From assembly GCF_000308575.1 (NCBI RefSeq), contig NZ_BAFZ01000068.1:1-64000 (forward strand): 64,000 bases of DNA, written 5' to 3'. Position numbers and translations under genes: made by a program. Each line of letters starts with the position of its first letter. The stretch's first letter is position 1. Source of the stretch: Nocardia exalbida NBRC 100660. Its GTDB lineage: Bacteria > Actinomycetota > Actinomycetes > Mycobacteriales > Mycobacteriaceae. Under the pieces are notes generated by a model that was not told the DNA's origin, did not search any database, and saw nothing but the letters and a program-made list of their open reading frames with translations. Shown in pieces: positions 50,444-60,881 of this stretch.

Positions 50444-50585
50444 GGGGCGAATTCCCCCTTCGAACCCGGATAGAACAGCACATTGGCACCATAGCCCTAT
50501 CGGGGCGCCTGCGCGGCTGGAGGCGCGGCATATGACGAGAAGAGTGGTCCAGGGACGTGACCAGGGCGCGGGTACAAGAATCTCA

Positions 50586-51053
50586 TCAGGAGTTTTTCGT
50601 CGTCCCAACGCCGTTGTCCCGCGTTTCGATGGCCTTGACGGTCTTGTCGAGGGCCTGTCGCAGGACGCGTTTGCCGACGGTCCCGACCACGACTCCGAGG
50701 ACCCGGCCCTTGAGGTTCTTGCCCTCGCGAACGATGACGACATCCAGATCGGTTTTCCCGTCCGGCCTGCGGTTGAAGGTGTAGGTGTGACCGGAGTGGC
50801 CGCCCCATACGTTCGAGTCGGTGGTCGTCATGACGACGCGATCGGGCTCGGACCAGTCGTAGTGCAGCCGTTCCCAGATGCCGTGCGAGCCTTCGGTGAC
50901 GTCGGCTTCACGGCGGCCTTGGTTGTGCACCTCGAGGTATTCGTCGGCGCTGTTGCCGAATACTTGCGAGCGGCCCGGCCCGAAATCGGTGAGCGCCGCG
51001 ACGAACTGCTCCGGTGTCGAATTCGTCGTTTCCTTGAAGTGGATGGTGGACAT
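50586..51053 (-). CDS. SRPBCC (polyketide cyclase-like) protein
   Basis: A 155-residue START/SRPBCC fold protein. MSTIHFKETTNSTPEQFVAA begins the family strand-helix pattern, HGIWERLHYDWSEPDRVVMT and GHTYTFNRRPDGKTDLDVVI form the central sheet, and a C-terminal helix (GKRVLRQALDKTVKAIETRD) closes the cavity. Such proteins bind hydrophobic ligands; none is evident. ATG 51053 follows AAGGAGCAGGCA and is preferred over the one at 51068. The upstream 380 bases to the next gene contain nothing recognisable. Confidence 0.85.
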   Translation of the reverse strand: MSTIHFKETTNSTPEQFVAALTDFGPGRSQVFGNSADEYLEVHNQGRREADVTEGSHGIWERLHYDWSEPDRVVMTTTDSNVWGGHSGHTYTFNRRPDGKTDLDVVIVREGKNLKGRVLGVVVGTVGKRVLRQALDKTVKAIETRDNGVGTTKNS

Positions 51054-51068
51054 TGCCTGCTCCTTCAC

Positions 51069-51449
51069 CTTCGGATGATTACTTCAGGGGTGACGGGGTC
51101 GCGGTTCGGATGCTGCATCGCAGCTGTCGCCCCCGTCGACGTCGACGGCAGGTTCACGATCAGGAAGTGAGAGCGATCCGAGCGAGGCCTCATCACATGC
51201 GTGCGCATCCGCGGAATGCGCTGGTACCCCCACAGCAGCGTCGGCCCCGGACAGAGCGGGCCGTACGATCGCCCTCAACCTGCGTCCCTTGATGAAGCAT
51301 GAGCTGCGGACGCGAGTCGGCGCAAGAGCGAGATCGGTTTGCCACCTCCTTGCGCGACCGCACCGGTAAGCGCGACGGTGAGAGTGTGCGTCCCACCCCG
51401 CCGGGCTCGTCGGAGGGCCCGACGGACCGACCGATCCTTGGGAGGAAGA
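51069..51449. other. Intergenic region without recognised features
   Basis: Open frames here on either strand are not supported by family signals or starts. The region separates the divergent SRPBCC and SDR genes and should hold both promoters. Confidence 0.5.
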
Positions 51450-52364
51450 ATGGCGAACAGGTGGACCGAGCAAGACATACCGGACCAGAAGGGACGACTA
51501 GCGATAGTCACCGGTGCCAACAGCGGACTCGGGTTCGAGGCGGCCCGGGCCCTCGCGGCGCACGGCGCGACGGTGGTGTTGGCGGTGCGGGATGTGGACA
51601 AGGGCAAACATGCCGCGGACCGTATCGCCGAGGCGGTTGCGGGCGCGGACACCACCGTCCAGCAGCTCGACCTGACCTCACTGGCATCCGTGCGGACCGC
51701 TGCCGAACAGCTGAAGTCCGCCCACTCCGCGATCGACCTCTTGATCAACAACGCCGGGGTGATGTACCCGCCGAGGCAGACCACCAGCGACGGATTCGAG
51801 CTGCAATTCGGCACGAATCACTTGGGGCACTTCGCGCTCACCGGCCTGCTGCTCGACAAAATGCTGCCGATGCCGGGTTCACGGGTGGTCACGGTCAGCA
51901 GTGTCGGGCATCGGATCCGGGCGCGAATCGACTTCGACGATCTCCGAGCAGAACGGTCCTACAACCGGGTGGCGGCCTACGGCCGGTCCAAGCTGGCGAA
52001 CCTGATGTTCACCTACGAACTGCAACGCCGCCTGTCCGGTACCGGTACCACGATCGCGGTCGCGGCGCACCCCGGTGCCGCGAACACCGACTTGATGCGC
52101 AACATGCCCGCCGCGCTGCGTGCGCTCGTGCCGGTCGTCGCGCCCATCGCCACCCAGACCCCCGCGATGGGCGCCTTGCCGATACTTCGCGCAGCCACCG
52201 ATCCCGGCGTGCTCGGCGGTCAGTACTACGGACCGGGCGGGTTCCTGGAGACCCGCGGCTACCCGAAGATCGTCGCATCCAGTTCGCGATCACATGACAC
52301 GGCGATTCAGCAACGCTTGTGGAAGGTTTCGGAGGAATTGACCGGAGTCACCTTTCCCGTCTGA
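51450..52364 (+). CDS. SDR family oxidoreductase (retinol dehydrogenase-like)
   Basis: A 304-residue classical-type short-chain dehydrogenase. The cofactor loop is VTGANSGLGFEAARALAAHG, followed by LLINNAGVM; the catalytic Ser is in VVTVSSVGH and Tyr/Lys are in YGRSKLANLMF. The overall form is that of the retinol-dehydrogenase/protochlorophyllide-reductase-like group with NADP(H) preference. Substrate is unknown. The ATG lies behind CCTTGGGAGGAAG, a very good site. The 3' end overlaps the converging membrane protein gene by 58 bases. Confidence 0.9.
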   Translation: MANRWTEQDIPDQKGRLAIVTGANSGLGFEAARALAAHGATVVLAVRDVDKGKHAADRIAEAVAGADTTVQQLDLTSLASVRTAAEQLKSAHSAIDLLINNAGVMYPPRQTTSDGFELQFGTNHLGHFALTGLLLDKMLPMPGSRVVTVSSVGHRIRARIDFDDLRAERSYNRVAAYGRSKLANLMFTYELQRRLSGTGTTIAVAAHPGAANTDLMRNMPAALRALVPVVAPIATQTPAMGALPILRAATDPGVLGGQYYGPGGFLETRGYPKIVASSSRSHDTAIQQRLWKVSEELTGVTFPV

Positions 52365-52789
52365 TCGCTGCGTCGCGGAACGAACGTCGGGCGTGTTTCG
52401 GCGCTCGGTTGGGCGCGTTGCGTGACGGAACTCGCTGTGGACTTCTGGTCGGTGTCGCTGCAAAGTGATCGGGTGTGCTGTCTGCGGACCAAGCGCAGAC
52501 CCCACACGCTCAGCGAACCGGCGAGACTCATGTAGATGGCGTAGGCGGCGGCGACCAGCAGCGAGCCGTAGTCGTGTGACCAACTCCGAGCCGGCAGCAG
52601 TGCGGCGAACCCGCCGCCGATCAGGATGATGCCGAGTACCAGTGCGGGCGCTGCGAGCGGGAGGATCTCGTCGGATTCGTGCTGGGTATTCGGCGCGGGC
52701 ATATTTTCGGCGCTGTTCGTCGCCGGGTGGGTATCCGTGGCGGCCGGTGTATCCGATCGCGGCGATGGTGATTCCGCCGGAATGAACAT
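52307..52789 (-). CDS. Small membrane protein, unknown
   Basis: A 160-residue protein I do not recognise. Residues 1 to about 50 are a disordered Pro/Thr/Ser/Glu-rich stretch. Two transmembrane helices follow: ALVLGIILIGGGFAALLPAR and LLVAAAYAIYMSLAGSLSVW. The tail of about 50 residues is positively charged, and its coding region overlaps the 3' end of the SDR gene on the other strand. The ATG at 52789 follows GGAAGAAGAA; the longer reading to 52852 is less likely. The overlap with a well supported gene lowers certainty about the C terminus. Confidence 0.55.
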   Translation of the reverse strand: MFIPAESPSPRSDTPAATDTHPATNSAENMPAPNTQHESDEILPLAAPALVLGIILIGGGFAALLPARSWSHDYGSLLVAAAYAIYMSLAGSLSVWGLRLVRRQHTRSLCSDTDQKSTASSVTQRAQPSAETRPTFVPRRSDQTGKVTPVNSSETFHKRC

Positions 52790-52929
52790 AATCAATTCTT
52801 CTTCCTGGATGGGCTCCACCCTGCTGCGCGGTTCTGTTCGAGGTCGACGCAAGGACAGTAGATCGGCACGCAGATCGCGCCATCGTTTCAGGAGTACGAA
52901 TTCTTACCGGACGTTTGTTACCGGAAAAG

Positions 52930-54216
52930 CTACGCCGGGTCCCGGCGCAACACCGCGCCCCCGTACCACTGGCACACCAACAACGCCATCTCGACCTCGA
53001 GCCGGTCGTCGTCCAACGGCCGACCCCGCCGCGCAACCGCTCGCGCTATCCGGTACTTCACGGAATTGAAGTGCAGGTTCATTTCCGCGGCCGCGGCCTT
53101 GTAGCTCGAACCGGCGCGCAGGAACACTCGCAAGGTCTCCCGCAATCGCTCGTCGTTGTCGGTCTCGCAGGCCAGATCGCCGAGTACCTCGCTCACCCAG
53201 TCCCGGGCCTCGGCTATGTCACCACCCAGCAACGCCGCGGCCGACAGGCCCGGATCGGTCGCGGAGAAGACCATCGGATCCTCCGCGCCGCGCGCGAGTG
53301 CGACCGCGCGGGCGGCTCGAGCGTGCCGGTGTGACCTGCGGAAGCCCTCGACTCCGGCGCCGGGTGTGCCGATCGCGAAGCAGGGAAGGTCGGCTCGGTC
53401 GCGTGCGAACCTGCGTACCGCGCCGACCGGGTCGGCTGGACGCGATCGGTAAGGCAACCAGGCCCATGCGCTGACCCGGTCGACGGCGGCGCACAGCGGG
53501 CGCGCCGACGTGTTCGCCGCTTCGGCCAATTCCCGCACGAACCGCTGTATGCGGGGCAACTCGTCACCGTCGGCGCTCAACTCCGGATACCACAGCACCA
53601 GCGCGAGGTGATGCCAGCGCAGCGGGTAGCGGATCGACTCGCTCGCCGCATCGACGTCGATGGCGCCCGTCTCGGTCAGCACTTCGCGGACCTGCAGGGC
53701 ACGGATGCTGTTCTGATTTTCCAACCACTGCTCCCGCTCGCCCTGATAGGCGGCGACAACCTGCCGGGTGATCGAGTCGATATAGTCGAACAGCGTCGTA
53801 GTGATCGTCTCCAGGACGTCGACCCGCTGCTGCGCGGTGATGTCGGCGGCGCGCACCTCCGCGAACACCAGTTCGCTCATCCGTCGCTGCCCCACCCAGT
53901 AGGCGCGGATCAAAGCATTGAGCGAAACCCCGTGCTGGGCGATACGTTTGGCGTATTCGATCGCCGCCGTCGGCGCCTGGACCCGCGTGACCGGAATATC
54001 GTGGCGCAGCCCCTGCAACAGTGTTTCCACATTCGCTTCCACGCTGGCCCCGAGCAGTTCCCGGGAATGCGTGTCCTCGCGCAGTTCGGCTATTTCGTCC
54101 TCGAGGTTGCGCCCGATGGTCGCGCCGATTTCCGTCACCCGCTCGTTCATGCGGGCAGCGATCCGTCCGACGCAGCGGCCGAGTTCGACTTCGCTATCGC
54201 GACGAAAAGTCGTCAC
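52930..54216 (-). CDS. PucR/CdaR family transcriptional regulator
   Basis: A regulator of about 428 residues. The N-terminal helical region covers residues 1 to about 190 (RRDSEVELGRCVGRIAARMN onward). A GGDEF-like sensory domain follows, and the C-terminal PucR HTH reads RVFLRAGSSYKAAAAEMNLH, then FNSVKYRIARAV. Such proteins often control catabolic genes in response to a metabolite. The start is uncertain: GTG 54216 is given, though GGGAGGT lies 16 bases upstream and no other start fits. It lies downstream of and on the same strand as the acyl-CoA catabolic operon and may regulate it or the permease. Confidence 0.87.
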   Translation of the reverse strand: MTTFRRDSEVELGRCVGRIAARMNERVTEIGATIGRNLEDEIAELREDTHSRELLGASVEANVETLLQGLRHDIPVTRVQAPTAAIEYAKRIAQHGVSLNALIRAYWVGQRRMSELVFAEVRAADITAQQRVDVLETITTTLFDYIDSITRQVVAAYQGEREQWLENQNSIRALQVREVLTETGAIDVDAASESIRYPLRWHHLALVLWYPELSADGDELPRIQRFVRELAEAANTSARPLCAAVDRVSAWAWLPYRSRPADPVGAVRRFARDRADLPCFAIGTPGAGVEGFRRSHRHARAARAVALARGAEDPMVFSATDPGLSAAALLGGDIAEARDWVSEVLGDLACETDNDERLRETLRVFLRAGSSYKAAAAEMNLHFNSVKYRIARAVARRGRPLDDDRLEVEMALLVCQWYGGAVLRRDPA

Positions 54217-54576
54217 ACGATCATTGTAGGTACCTCCCTGCGGCGTCGTCTGTCCGGCGGCGGCAGAACGATCGAGGTCGCGGCACAACCGGGTGTGGCC
54301 GACACCGACTGCGGGCGTGCGTACCGAATCGGTGGTAGCCAGGGAAGTGCGGCTGGGTGATGTGATCCCAGGATCCGGCCGGGACCAGTGTGTGGCGGCG
54401 CGTGGAGGACCTCGGGTGTGACTCCCGAGCTCGTGACGGCGGCTCGGGAGAGCTCTGGCAGCTATACACGGACATCTGGCGATTTCAGGCCGATGCGCCC
54501 GACAGCTCCCACGCTTCGATCGGGTCGCGGGAGTACCAGTGGCCGGTGCCTGCCGGGTCGGCGCAGCACAGCCGTC
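54217..54576. other. Intergenic region between pucR and the enoyl-CoA hydratase gene
   Basis: No gene is supported. A small hairpin, CTCGGG TGTGACT CCCGAG at 54411-54429, with a further CTCGGG at 54443, is the only structure seen. It may end transcription from the hydratase operon. Confidence 0.4.
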
Positions 54577-55369
<793 letters not shown>

Positions 55370-55377
<8 letters not shown>

Positions 55378-57520
55378 CACGATCTCCGGAGAGTCTCTCG
55401 GCCAACACGATCCGCACGTCGACCGGTGTGATCCCGGCCTCCGAGGCGATCACGGGGTTCAGATCGAGTTCGGCAATCTCCGGGTGCGCGGCGACGAAAT
55501 CGCCGACACGGACGAGGAACCGTGCGAGGCTTCCGCGATCGACCGCGGGAAGATGCCGGTAACCGTCGAGCATGCGAGCAGCGATCGTCTCCTCGATCAT
55601 CTCGCGGGCTTCCAATTCGGTCAGCGGCACCGCTCGGAAAGTGACGTCCCGGACCGCCTCGACCAGCACGCCACCGGTGCCGAACGCCAGCACGGGCCCG
55701 AAGATCGGATCGCGCGTGGCGCCGACGAGCAGTTCCACCCCGGGGTCGGCCATCGGAGTCACGATCATGCCGTCGATGTGGGCGTCGGGCGCGTGCGTGG
55801 TGACCGAGTCGATGATGGCCTCGGCATGCTCGGTCGCGGTGGCGGCCACAACACCCAGCCTGACCCCTCCGACGTCGGATTTGTGGCTCACCTGCCCCGA
55901 GACGACTTTCACCGCGCACGGTCGCCCGAACGCGGCGACGGCCGGGCCGACCGCATCGACGCCGCGGACGAAGGTCCACGGCCCGGCGTCGACTCCCGCC
56001 TTCGCCAGCGCCTGCCGTGCGGTCGGCTCGTCGAGCATGCCCGAGCCCGGGATCGGCGCGGCCGGTGGCGGCAGCAGCAGCGAAGAGCGTTGCGCACGCT
56101 CGACCGGTACGCGCCCACGCCGTTGCAAGGCGGCGACCACGCGTACGGCGTGCTCGATCGAGCCGAGCACCGGTACGCCGCCCGCCCGTAGCCGGTCGTG
56201 GTTGGCGATGTCCAGACCGGCATAGCAACTCTGGATCAGAAGTGGCACATCATATTCTGCGGAGAGCGCCAGCAAGGCGCCCGCGGCGGCGTCTTCGGTG
56301 TCGCGCAACCCCGCGTCGAACCGGAGATGGTAGCCGCCGTACAGGCCGATGATCAGCACGAGACCCACCGCGGGGTCGCGCATGAGGATCTCGGTGGCTT
56401 CGGCGAAGACCATCGGGTCGGCGTCGGCCGCGCCTGCCAGGTCTACCGGACCGGACACCGCGGCGGCGTCTCCGAGCAGTCGCCGCAACTGTCGCCGGGT
56501 CCGCTCGCTGAACCGCGCCGATTCGATGCCCTGCGCGGCCAAGGCGTCCGAGGCCAGCGCGGCATGACCGCCACCATCGCTGAGGATGGCGACGGTGCGG
56601 CCGTGAACTATGGGAGCGCAGGTGGCGAGCGCCCCGGCGACGACAGCCAGTTCGTCTGAACGGTCGACCAATTCCACCCCGGCTTGGCGCAGGACGGCGG
56701 TCGCAACGGCGTCCGAACCCGCGATCGAGCCGGTGTGCGAGGCCGCTGCACGGCGGCCGCTCTCCGAACGTCCGCCGCGTAGCAGCGCGACCGGCGTATC
56801 CGGCACGGTGCGAGCGGCGGCCACGAGAAACGATCGCCCATCGGCGAATCCCTCGGCATGGATCGCCACAACGCCGGTTTCCGGATGACGGGCGAGTTCG
56901 ACAAGGCATTCGTCGTAGCGGACGTCGGCTTGATTGCCCAATCCCACGTACGCGTGGAAGCCGGGACCTTTCGCGGCGCGGTCGTCGTTCACCAACGACA
57001 GCAGCATGTTCCCGCTCTGCGTGATGACACTGATCGGTCCGCGCGGAATATTCTGCAGGCCGACGAGATTCGCACCGGAAGTCAGATTGAGCAGGCCGGA
57101 GGTGTTCGGGCCGATTACCCGGATCCCCGTCTCATCGATCGCCGCGGTCAGGGCGGCGGCGAGGGCGGCGCCATCCTCTCCGATCTCGCCGAAGCCGTTG
57201 GCGAGCACCACCGCTCCGGCGATCCCCGCGGCCGCGCACTGACGCAGCGCACCCGGCACAGCGGCTGCGGGCACGGCGATCAACGCGACGTCGGCGCCCT
57301 CGGGAACCTGATCGATCGACGCGTGGACATCAAGGCCGAGGATCTGCCGGGTGTTCGGATTGACCGGGTAGACGGGGTAGGCGTAGCCCGCCTCTCGCAG
57401 GGCGCGGATGGCCTGGTGACCGCGCTTCGCCGGGTCGGCGGACGCGCCGACCACCACGATGGAGCGGGGGTCGAGCAGCCGTTCGAGCCGGGTCCGGGCC
57501 GGGGCGTCGAGTGAGGTCAC
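55370..57520 (-). CDS. Acyl-CoA synthetase (NDP-forming) family protein
   Basis: A 716-residue fused alpha-beta acyl-CoA synthetase. The CoA-binding Rossmann domain is RSIVVVGASADPAKRGHQAI, a succinyl-CoA-ligase-like domain includes GPISVITQSGNMLLSLVNDD, the phospho-acceptor histidine region is AAASHTGSIAGSDAV, and an ATP-grasp domain fills the last 230 residues (RPCAVKVVSGQVSHKSDVGG, ELLVGATRDPIFGPVLAFGT). The enzyme interconverts acyl-CoA and acid with ADP or GDP. The GTG start lies one base after the stop of the upstream hydratase gene. With two hydratases it suggests breakdown of a branched, aromatic or dicarboxylic acid, but the acid is unknown. Confidence 0.92.
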
Positions 57521-57521
57521 G

Positions 57522-58295
57522 TCACTTTCCTTCGAAGACGGGGCTACGGCGTTCGGCGAAGGCCGCGACGCCTTCGGCCCAGTCCCGGGTCGCCATCAAC
57601 TCGAGGATGTGGCGCGGCTCGGCCGCGAGGGCGACGTCGAGGGGATCGTCGCGGCGCAGCGCCGCCTTCATCCGTGCCAGCGGCAACGGAGCTTTGGCCG
57701 CCAGCGATTCGGCGAGCCCGCGCGCCGTGTCCAGAAGGACGTCGCCGGGAACGGACGCGTAGGCCAGGCCCCAGTCGAAAGCTCTTGTGCCGGTGCATCG
57801 TTCGCCGAGAACGAGCAGATCTGTGGCCCGGCGCAAACCGATCAGCCGGGGCAGCCGATAGGTGACTCCCCCGCCGACGAATGTCCCGATGCTCACTTCG
57901 GGAAAGCCGATCTGCGCGTCCTCGGCCATGACGAGAAAGTCCGCGCTCACGGCCAATTCGGCGCCGGCTCCGAGCGCGTAGCCCGCGACGGCGGCGATTA
58001 CCGGCGTGTCCATGCGCTGGATCTGCTCGCATGCCCGCTGCGCGAGATCGAGGTAGTGGGCCTGCTCGGTGGGCGTCCGTGTGCCGGAGCGATGCGCTTT
58101 CAGGTCCGCGCCCACGCAGAACGCGCGGCCCGCCCCATGAAGTATCACGCAGCGCACTGCCGGATCGGAATCGGCGACGACCAGGTGGCCGATCAACGCC
58201 TCATAGAGTTCTTCGCTGACCGCGTTGAGCCGCTCCGGGCGATTCAGCGTCAGCGTCGCGATCGAACCGGATCTGTTCACCAGCACCGTGGACAT
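57522..58295 (-). CDS. Enoyl-CoA hydratase/isomerase family protein (2)
   Basis: A 257-residue crotonase-fold protein. AFCVGADLKAHRSGTRTPTE and AGYALGAGAELAVSADFLVM contain the oxyanion-hole backbone positions, and QIGFPEVSIGTFVGGGVTYR covers the second acidic region. ATG 58295 is used because GGAGGAAG lies eight bases upstream; the open frame to 58334 is not. It is first in the operon with the acyl-CoA synthetase and the other hydratase. Its promoter shares the intergenic region with the divergent amino-acid permease, in which repeated TTGCAT sites occur. Confidence 0.9.
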   Translation of the reverse strand: MSTVLVNRSGSIATLTLNRPERLNAVSEELYEALIGHLVVADSDPAVRCVILHGAGRAFCVGADLKAHRSGTRTPTEQAHYLDLAQRACEQIQRMDTPVIAAVAGYALGAGAELAVSADFLVMAEDAQIGFPEVSIGTFVGGGVTYRLPRLIGLRRATDLLVLGERCTGTRAFDWGLAYASVPGDVLLDTARGLAESLAAKAPLPLARMKAALRRDDPLDVALAAEPRHILELMATRDWAEGVAAFAERRSPVFEGK

Positions 58296-58347
58296 CTCGC
58301 TCACTTCCTCCTGCTCGGGGTTCGAGGCCCACACTATGCCATGAATC

Positions 58348-58407
58348 TTGCATTCCCATGACTGAATGCAAATCGATTTGCATGCCAGAGTTCAGGCGGT
58401 GTTGCAT
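58348..58407. promoter_or_regulatory. Cluster of TTGCAT sites with an 18-bp palindrome
   Basis: TTGCATTC (58348) and GAATGCAA (58364) form an inverted repeat; the perfect palindrome ATGCAAATCGATTTGCAT spans 58366-58383; and another TTGCAT is at 58402. The sites lie between the divergent hydratase operon and the permease gene. They probably bind one of the local regulators (PucR or RpiR), but no binding rule is known to me. Confidence 0.6.
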
Positions 58408-58457
58408 GACCGACCATCAGTTACCCGGGTCACAGCCCACGATCCTTGGGAGGCATC

Positions 58458-59852
58458 GTGCCCACCGCAATCCCTCATGCAGGAAACCTGAAGCACACCA
58501 TCAACACTCGTCAGCTCACGATGATCGGGATCGGCGGTGTCATCGGCGCAGGCTTGTTCGTCGGCAGCGGCACCGCGATCGCCGCGGCTGGGCCGGGCAT
58601 CGTTCTTGCCTACCTGCTCACCGGCCTGGTCGTGATCCTGGTGATGCGCATGCTGGCGGAATTGGCGACGGCCAGTCCGGAAACCGGTTCGTTCTCGAGC
58701 TACGCCTCCCGCGAACTCGGGCCATGGGCCGGGCTGTCGGTCGGCTGGGTGTACAGCTACCACTGGTGTGTGACGGTCGCCTTCGAGGCCGTCGCCGGTG
58801 GCGCGATCGCCAACCAGCTGTTACCCGCCGTGCCCAGCTGGGCGTTCGCCCTGCTGTTCCTGAGCGCCCTGACCGGAGTCAATCTGGCCGCGGTGAGTTC
58901 GTTCGCGCGTTTCGAATTCTGGTTCGCCCTGATCAAAGTCGCCGCGATCGTCGCCTTCATCGGCATCGGCATCGCCGCGATCTGCGGCGCGTTCCCGCAC
59001 TACGCCGCGCCGGGCACGACGAACTTGCTGGGAAGAGGCGGCCTGTTGCCCAACGGAGGCACTTCCCTGCTGGCCGCGTCGCTGACGGTCTTCTTCTCCT
59101 ACTTCGGCACCGAATTGGTGACGATCGCCGCGGGTGAGGCCGCCGATCCGGTCGAGGCCGTGCGCGCGAGCATGCGCAGCGTCGCCGGGCGCATTCTGAT
59201 CTTCTACGTGGGCTCGATACTGGTCGTGGTGACACTGCTGCCCTGGGACAGCGCCGAGATCACCGAAAGTCCGTACACCGCAGTGCTGAATCTGCTGGGC
59301 ATTCCCGGCGCCCGGACCATCATGAATATCATCGTGCTCACCGCGGTGCTGTCGTGCCTGAACTCCGGGCTCTACTCCGCGTCACGGATGCTGTTCTCCC
59401 TGGCCCAACGCGGAGAGGGACCGCGACCGCTGGGCCGGATCACCCGTTCCGGCGTGCCGGCCGCTGGGGTTCTCGCCGCCGCGAGCGCCGGATTCCTGGC
59501 CGTGGCCGCGAACTACTTTCTGCCTACCGGAGCGGTCTTCAGCTTTCTGCTCAGTTCGTCCGGCGCCGTCGCGGTCACGGTCTACCTGTGCATCTGCGCC
59601 ACCTACATCGCCGGTCGGCGCAATCGCGCCGCCGCGGAACCCGCCACGCCACCGGTGCGGATGTGGGGGGCGTCTTATCTGCCGTGGCTCGTCTCGGTGA
59701 CGCTGCTGGGGATCGTGGTGGGGATGGTATTCGGCTCCGATACCCGGACGCCGCTGGCGCTGACCCTGGTGGTCACCGCCCTCGCCGTGGCCGCGGGGCT
59801 GGTGCGCCAGCGTCGCGCCGACCGGAGTGCTGGGATGACGCCGGTGAAATAG
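58458..59852 (+). CDS. Amino-acid permease, APC/AAT family
   Basis: A 464-residue transporter with 12 hydrophobic helices, of the AAT/GABA-permease type. The first helix is MIGIGGVIGAGLFVGSGTAI, the conserved segment after helix 2 is ELATASPETGSFSSYASREL, and TVFFSYFGTELVTIAAGEA is helix 6. The substrate is most likely an amino acid or amine. GTG 58458 is chosen over the earlier TTG at 58446, because GGGAGG lies just before it. It is divergent from the acyl-CoA operon and converges with the RpiR gene 16 bases away. Joint control with the operon would fit uptake and breakdown of one compound. Confidence 0.9.
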   Translation: MPTAIPHAGNLKHTINTRQLTMIGIGGVIGAGLFVGSGTAIAAAGPGIVLAYLLTGLVVILVMRMLAELATASPETGSFSSYASRELGPWAGLSVGWVYSYHWCVTVAFEAVAGGAIANQLLPAVPSWAFALLFLSALTGVNLAAVSSFARFEFWFALIKVAAIVAFIGIGIAAICGAFPHYAAPGTTNLLGRGGLLPNGGTSLLAASLTVFFSYFGTELVTIAAGEAADPVEAVRASMRSVAGRILIFYVGSILVVVTLLPWDSAEITESPYTAVLNLLGIPGARTIMNIIVLTAVLSCLNSGLYSASRMLFSLAQRGEGPRPLGRITRSGVPAAGVLAAASAGFLAVAANYFLPTGAVFSFLLSSSGAVAVTVYLCICATYIAGRRNRAAAEPATPPVRMWGASYLPWLVSVTLLGIVVGMVFGSDTRTPLALTLVVTALAVAAGLVRQRRADRSAGMTPVK

Positions 59853-59868
59853 TCACCGACAGAGGGAA

Positions 59869-60795
59869 TCAGATATCGTCGGCGGCGTATACGCCGAATT
59901 CGTCGAGCAGTCTCTCCTCCGCCAGCAATGTCTCGCGGACCTCGTGGCCGAGTAGATGGGCCACCGCACCGGACAGCGCTTGGACGATCGACGTGAAGGC
60001 GGTCATCGAACGCAGCACGCTCGCACTCGACGCCTCGACGTAGAAGGTCTCGTGCGCCGCCACCGCCAGCGGCGAGACCGGGGTGTCGGTCAGGGCCACG
60101 ACGTGCGCGCCACGTCGGCGTGCCCACCGCGCCGCGCGGACGGTGTCCAGACTGTAGCGATGGATCGATACGGCCACGAAACAGTCCCCCGCGCGAACGC
60201 GCCGCAATTCGTCGGTCAGCGATCCACTGGCCCCCGTTATGGTCACCACGTCCTCACGTAGCAAACCGAGCAGGTAACCCAGCAGATAAGCCGGAGCATG
60301 ACATTTACGCAGACCCATCACGTGCACCCGCGGCGCGCGCGCCAGCTGTGCGGCGACCGCGTCCCATGTGGCGTCCGCGATACCCGCGAAGGAGCGCGCG
60401 ATATTCGCTTGGTCCAGCACCACCTGACTCTCCCGCACGCCCGCCCCCTGCGCCACCACGTGCTCGAGGTTCTCGAAACGCCGCAGCAACTGCGCCTGCT
60501 CCTGCAGCCGCTCCTGGCAGAGGCGGGCCAACCCGGGATACCCCTTGAGCCCGAGACCGTTCGCGAACCGCACCACTGTGGCCTCGTTGACCGCGACCGC
60601 GCTCGCCAGATCGGACACGGTCATGAAGGCCACCGCCTCCGGGTCCGACAGCACGCGCTCGGCCAGCTTCTTGTGCGAGGCCGACAGCGAACCCCACCTG
60701 GCGCGGATCTCGGCGACCAGATGGTCGAACGTCGCCGGACCCGTCGCCGACTCCGCGTTCGCTCCCACTGCGCCTCCCACCAGGTCGACCACCAC
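59869..60795 (-). CDS. MurR/RpiR family transcriptional regulator
   Basis: A 308-residue regulator. An N-terminal HTH (ASHKKLAERVLSDPEAVAFM, then VSDLASAVAVNEATVVRFAN) is followed by a SIS sugar-phosphate-binding-type domain from about residue 130 (RVHVMGLRKCHAPAYLLGYL, AGDCFVAVSIHRYSLDTVRA). Most relatives sense phosphosugars, but SIS regulators next to amino-acid permeases also occur. It converges with the permease. Its own promoter region is to the right, and the TTGCAT cluster near the permease promoter is one possible target. The start GTG-type codon at 60795 is inferred. Confidence 0.9.
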   Translation of the reverse strand: MVVDLVGGAVGANAESATGPATFDHLVAEIRARWGSLSASHKKLAERVLSDPEAVAFMTVSDLASAVAVNEATVVRFANGLGLKGYPGLARLCQERLQEQAQLLRRFENLEHVVAQGAGVRESQVVLDQANIARSFAGIADATWDAVAAQLARAPRVHVMGLRKCHAPAYLLGYLLGLLREDVVTITGASGSLTDELRRVRAGDCFVAVSIHRYSLDTVRAARWARRRGAHVVALTDTPVSPLAVAAHETFYVEASSASVLRSMTAFTSIVQALSGAVAHLLGHEVRETLLAEERLLDEFGVYAADDI

Positions 60796-60881
60796 GAATT
60801 CCTTCTCAATCTATCCGACCGGGTAGGTCGCCTCTTCGGCTCCGACGACCGAGAGTCGGCGCCCACTACTGAGACACGGGC

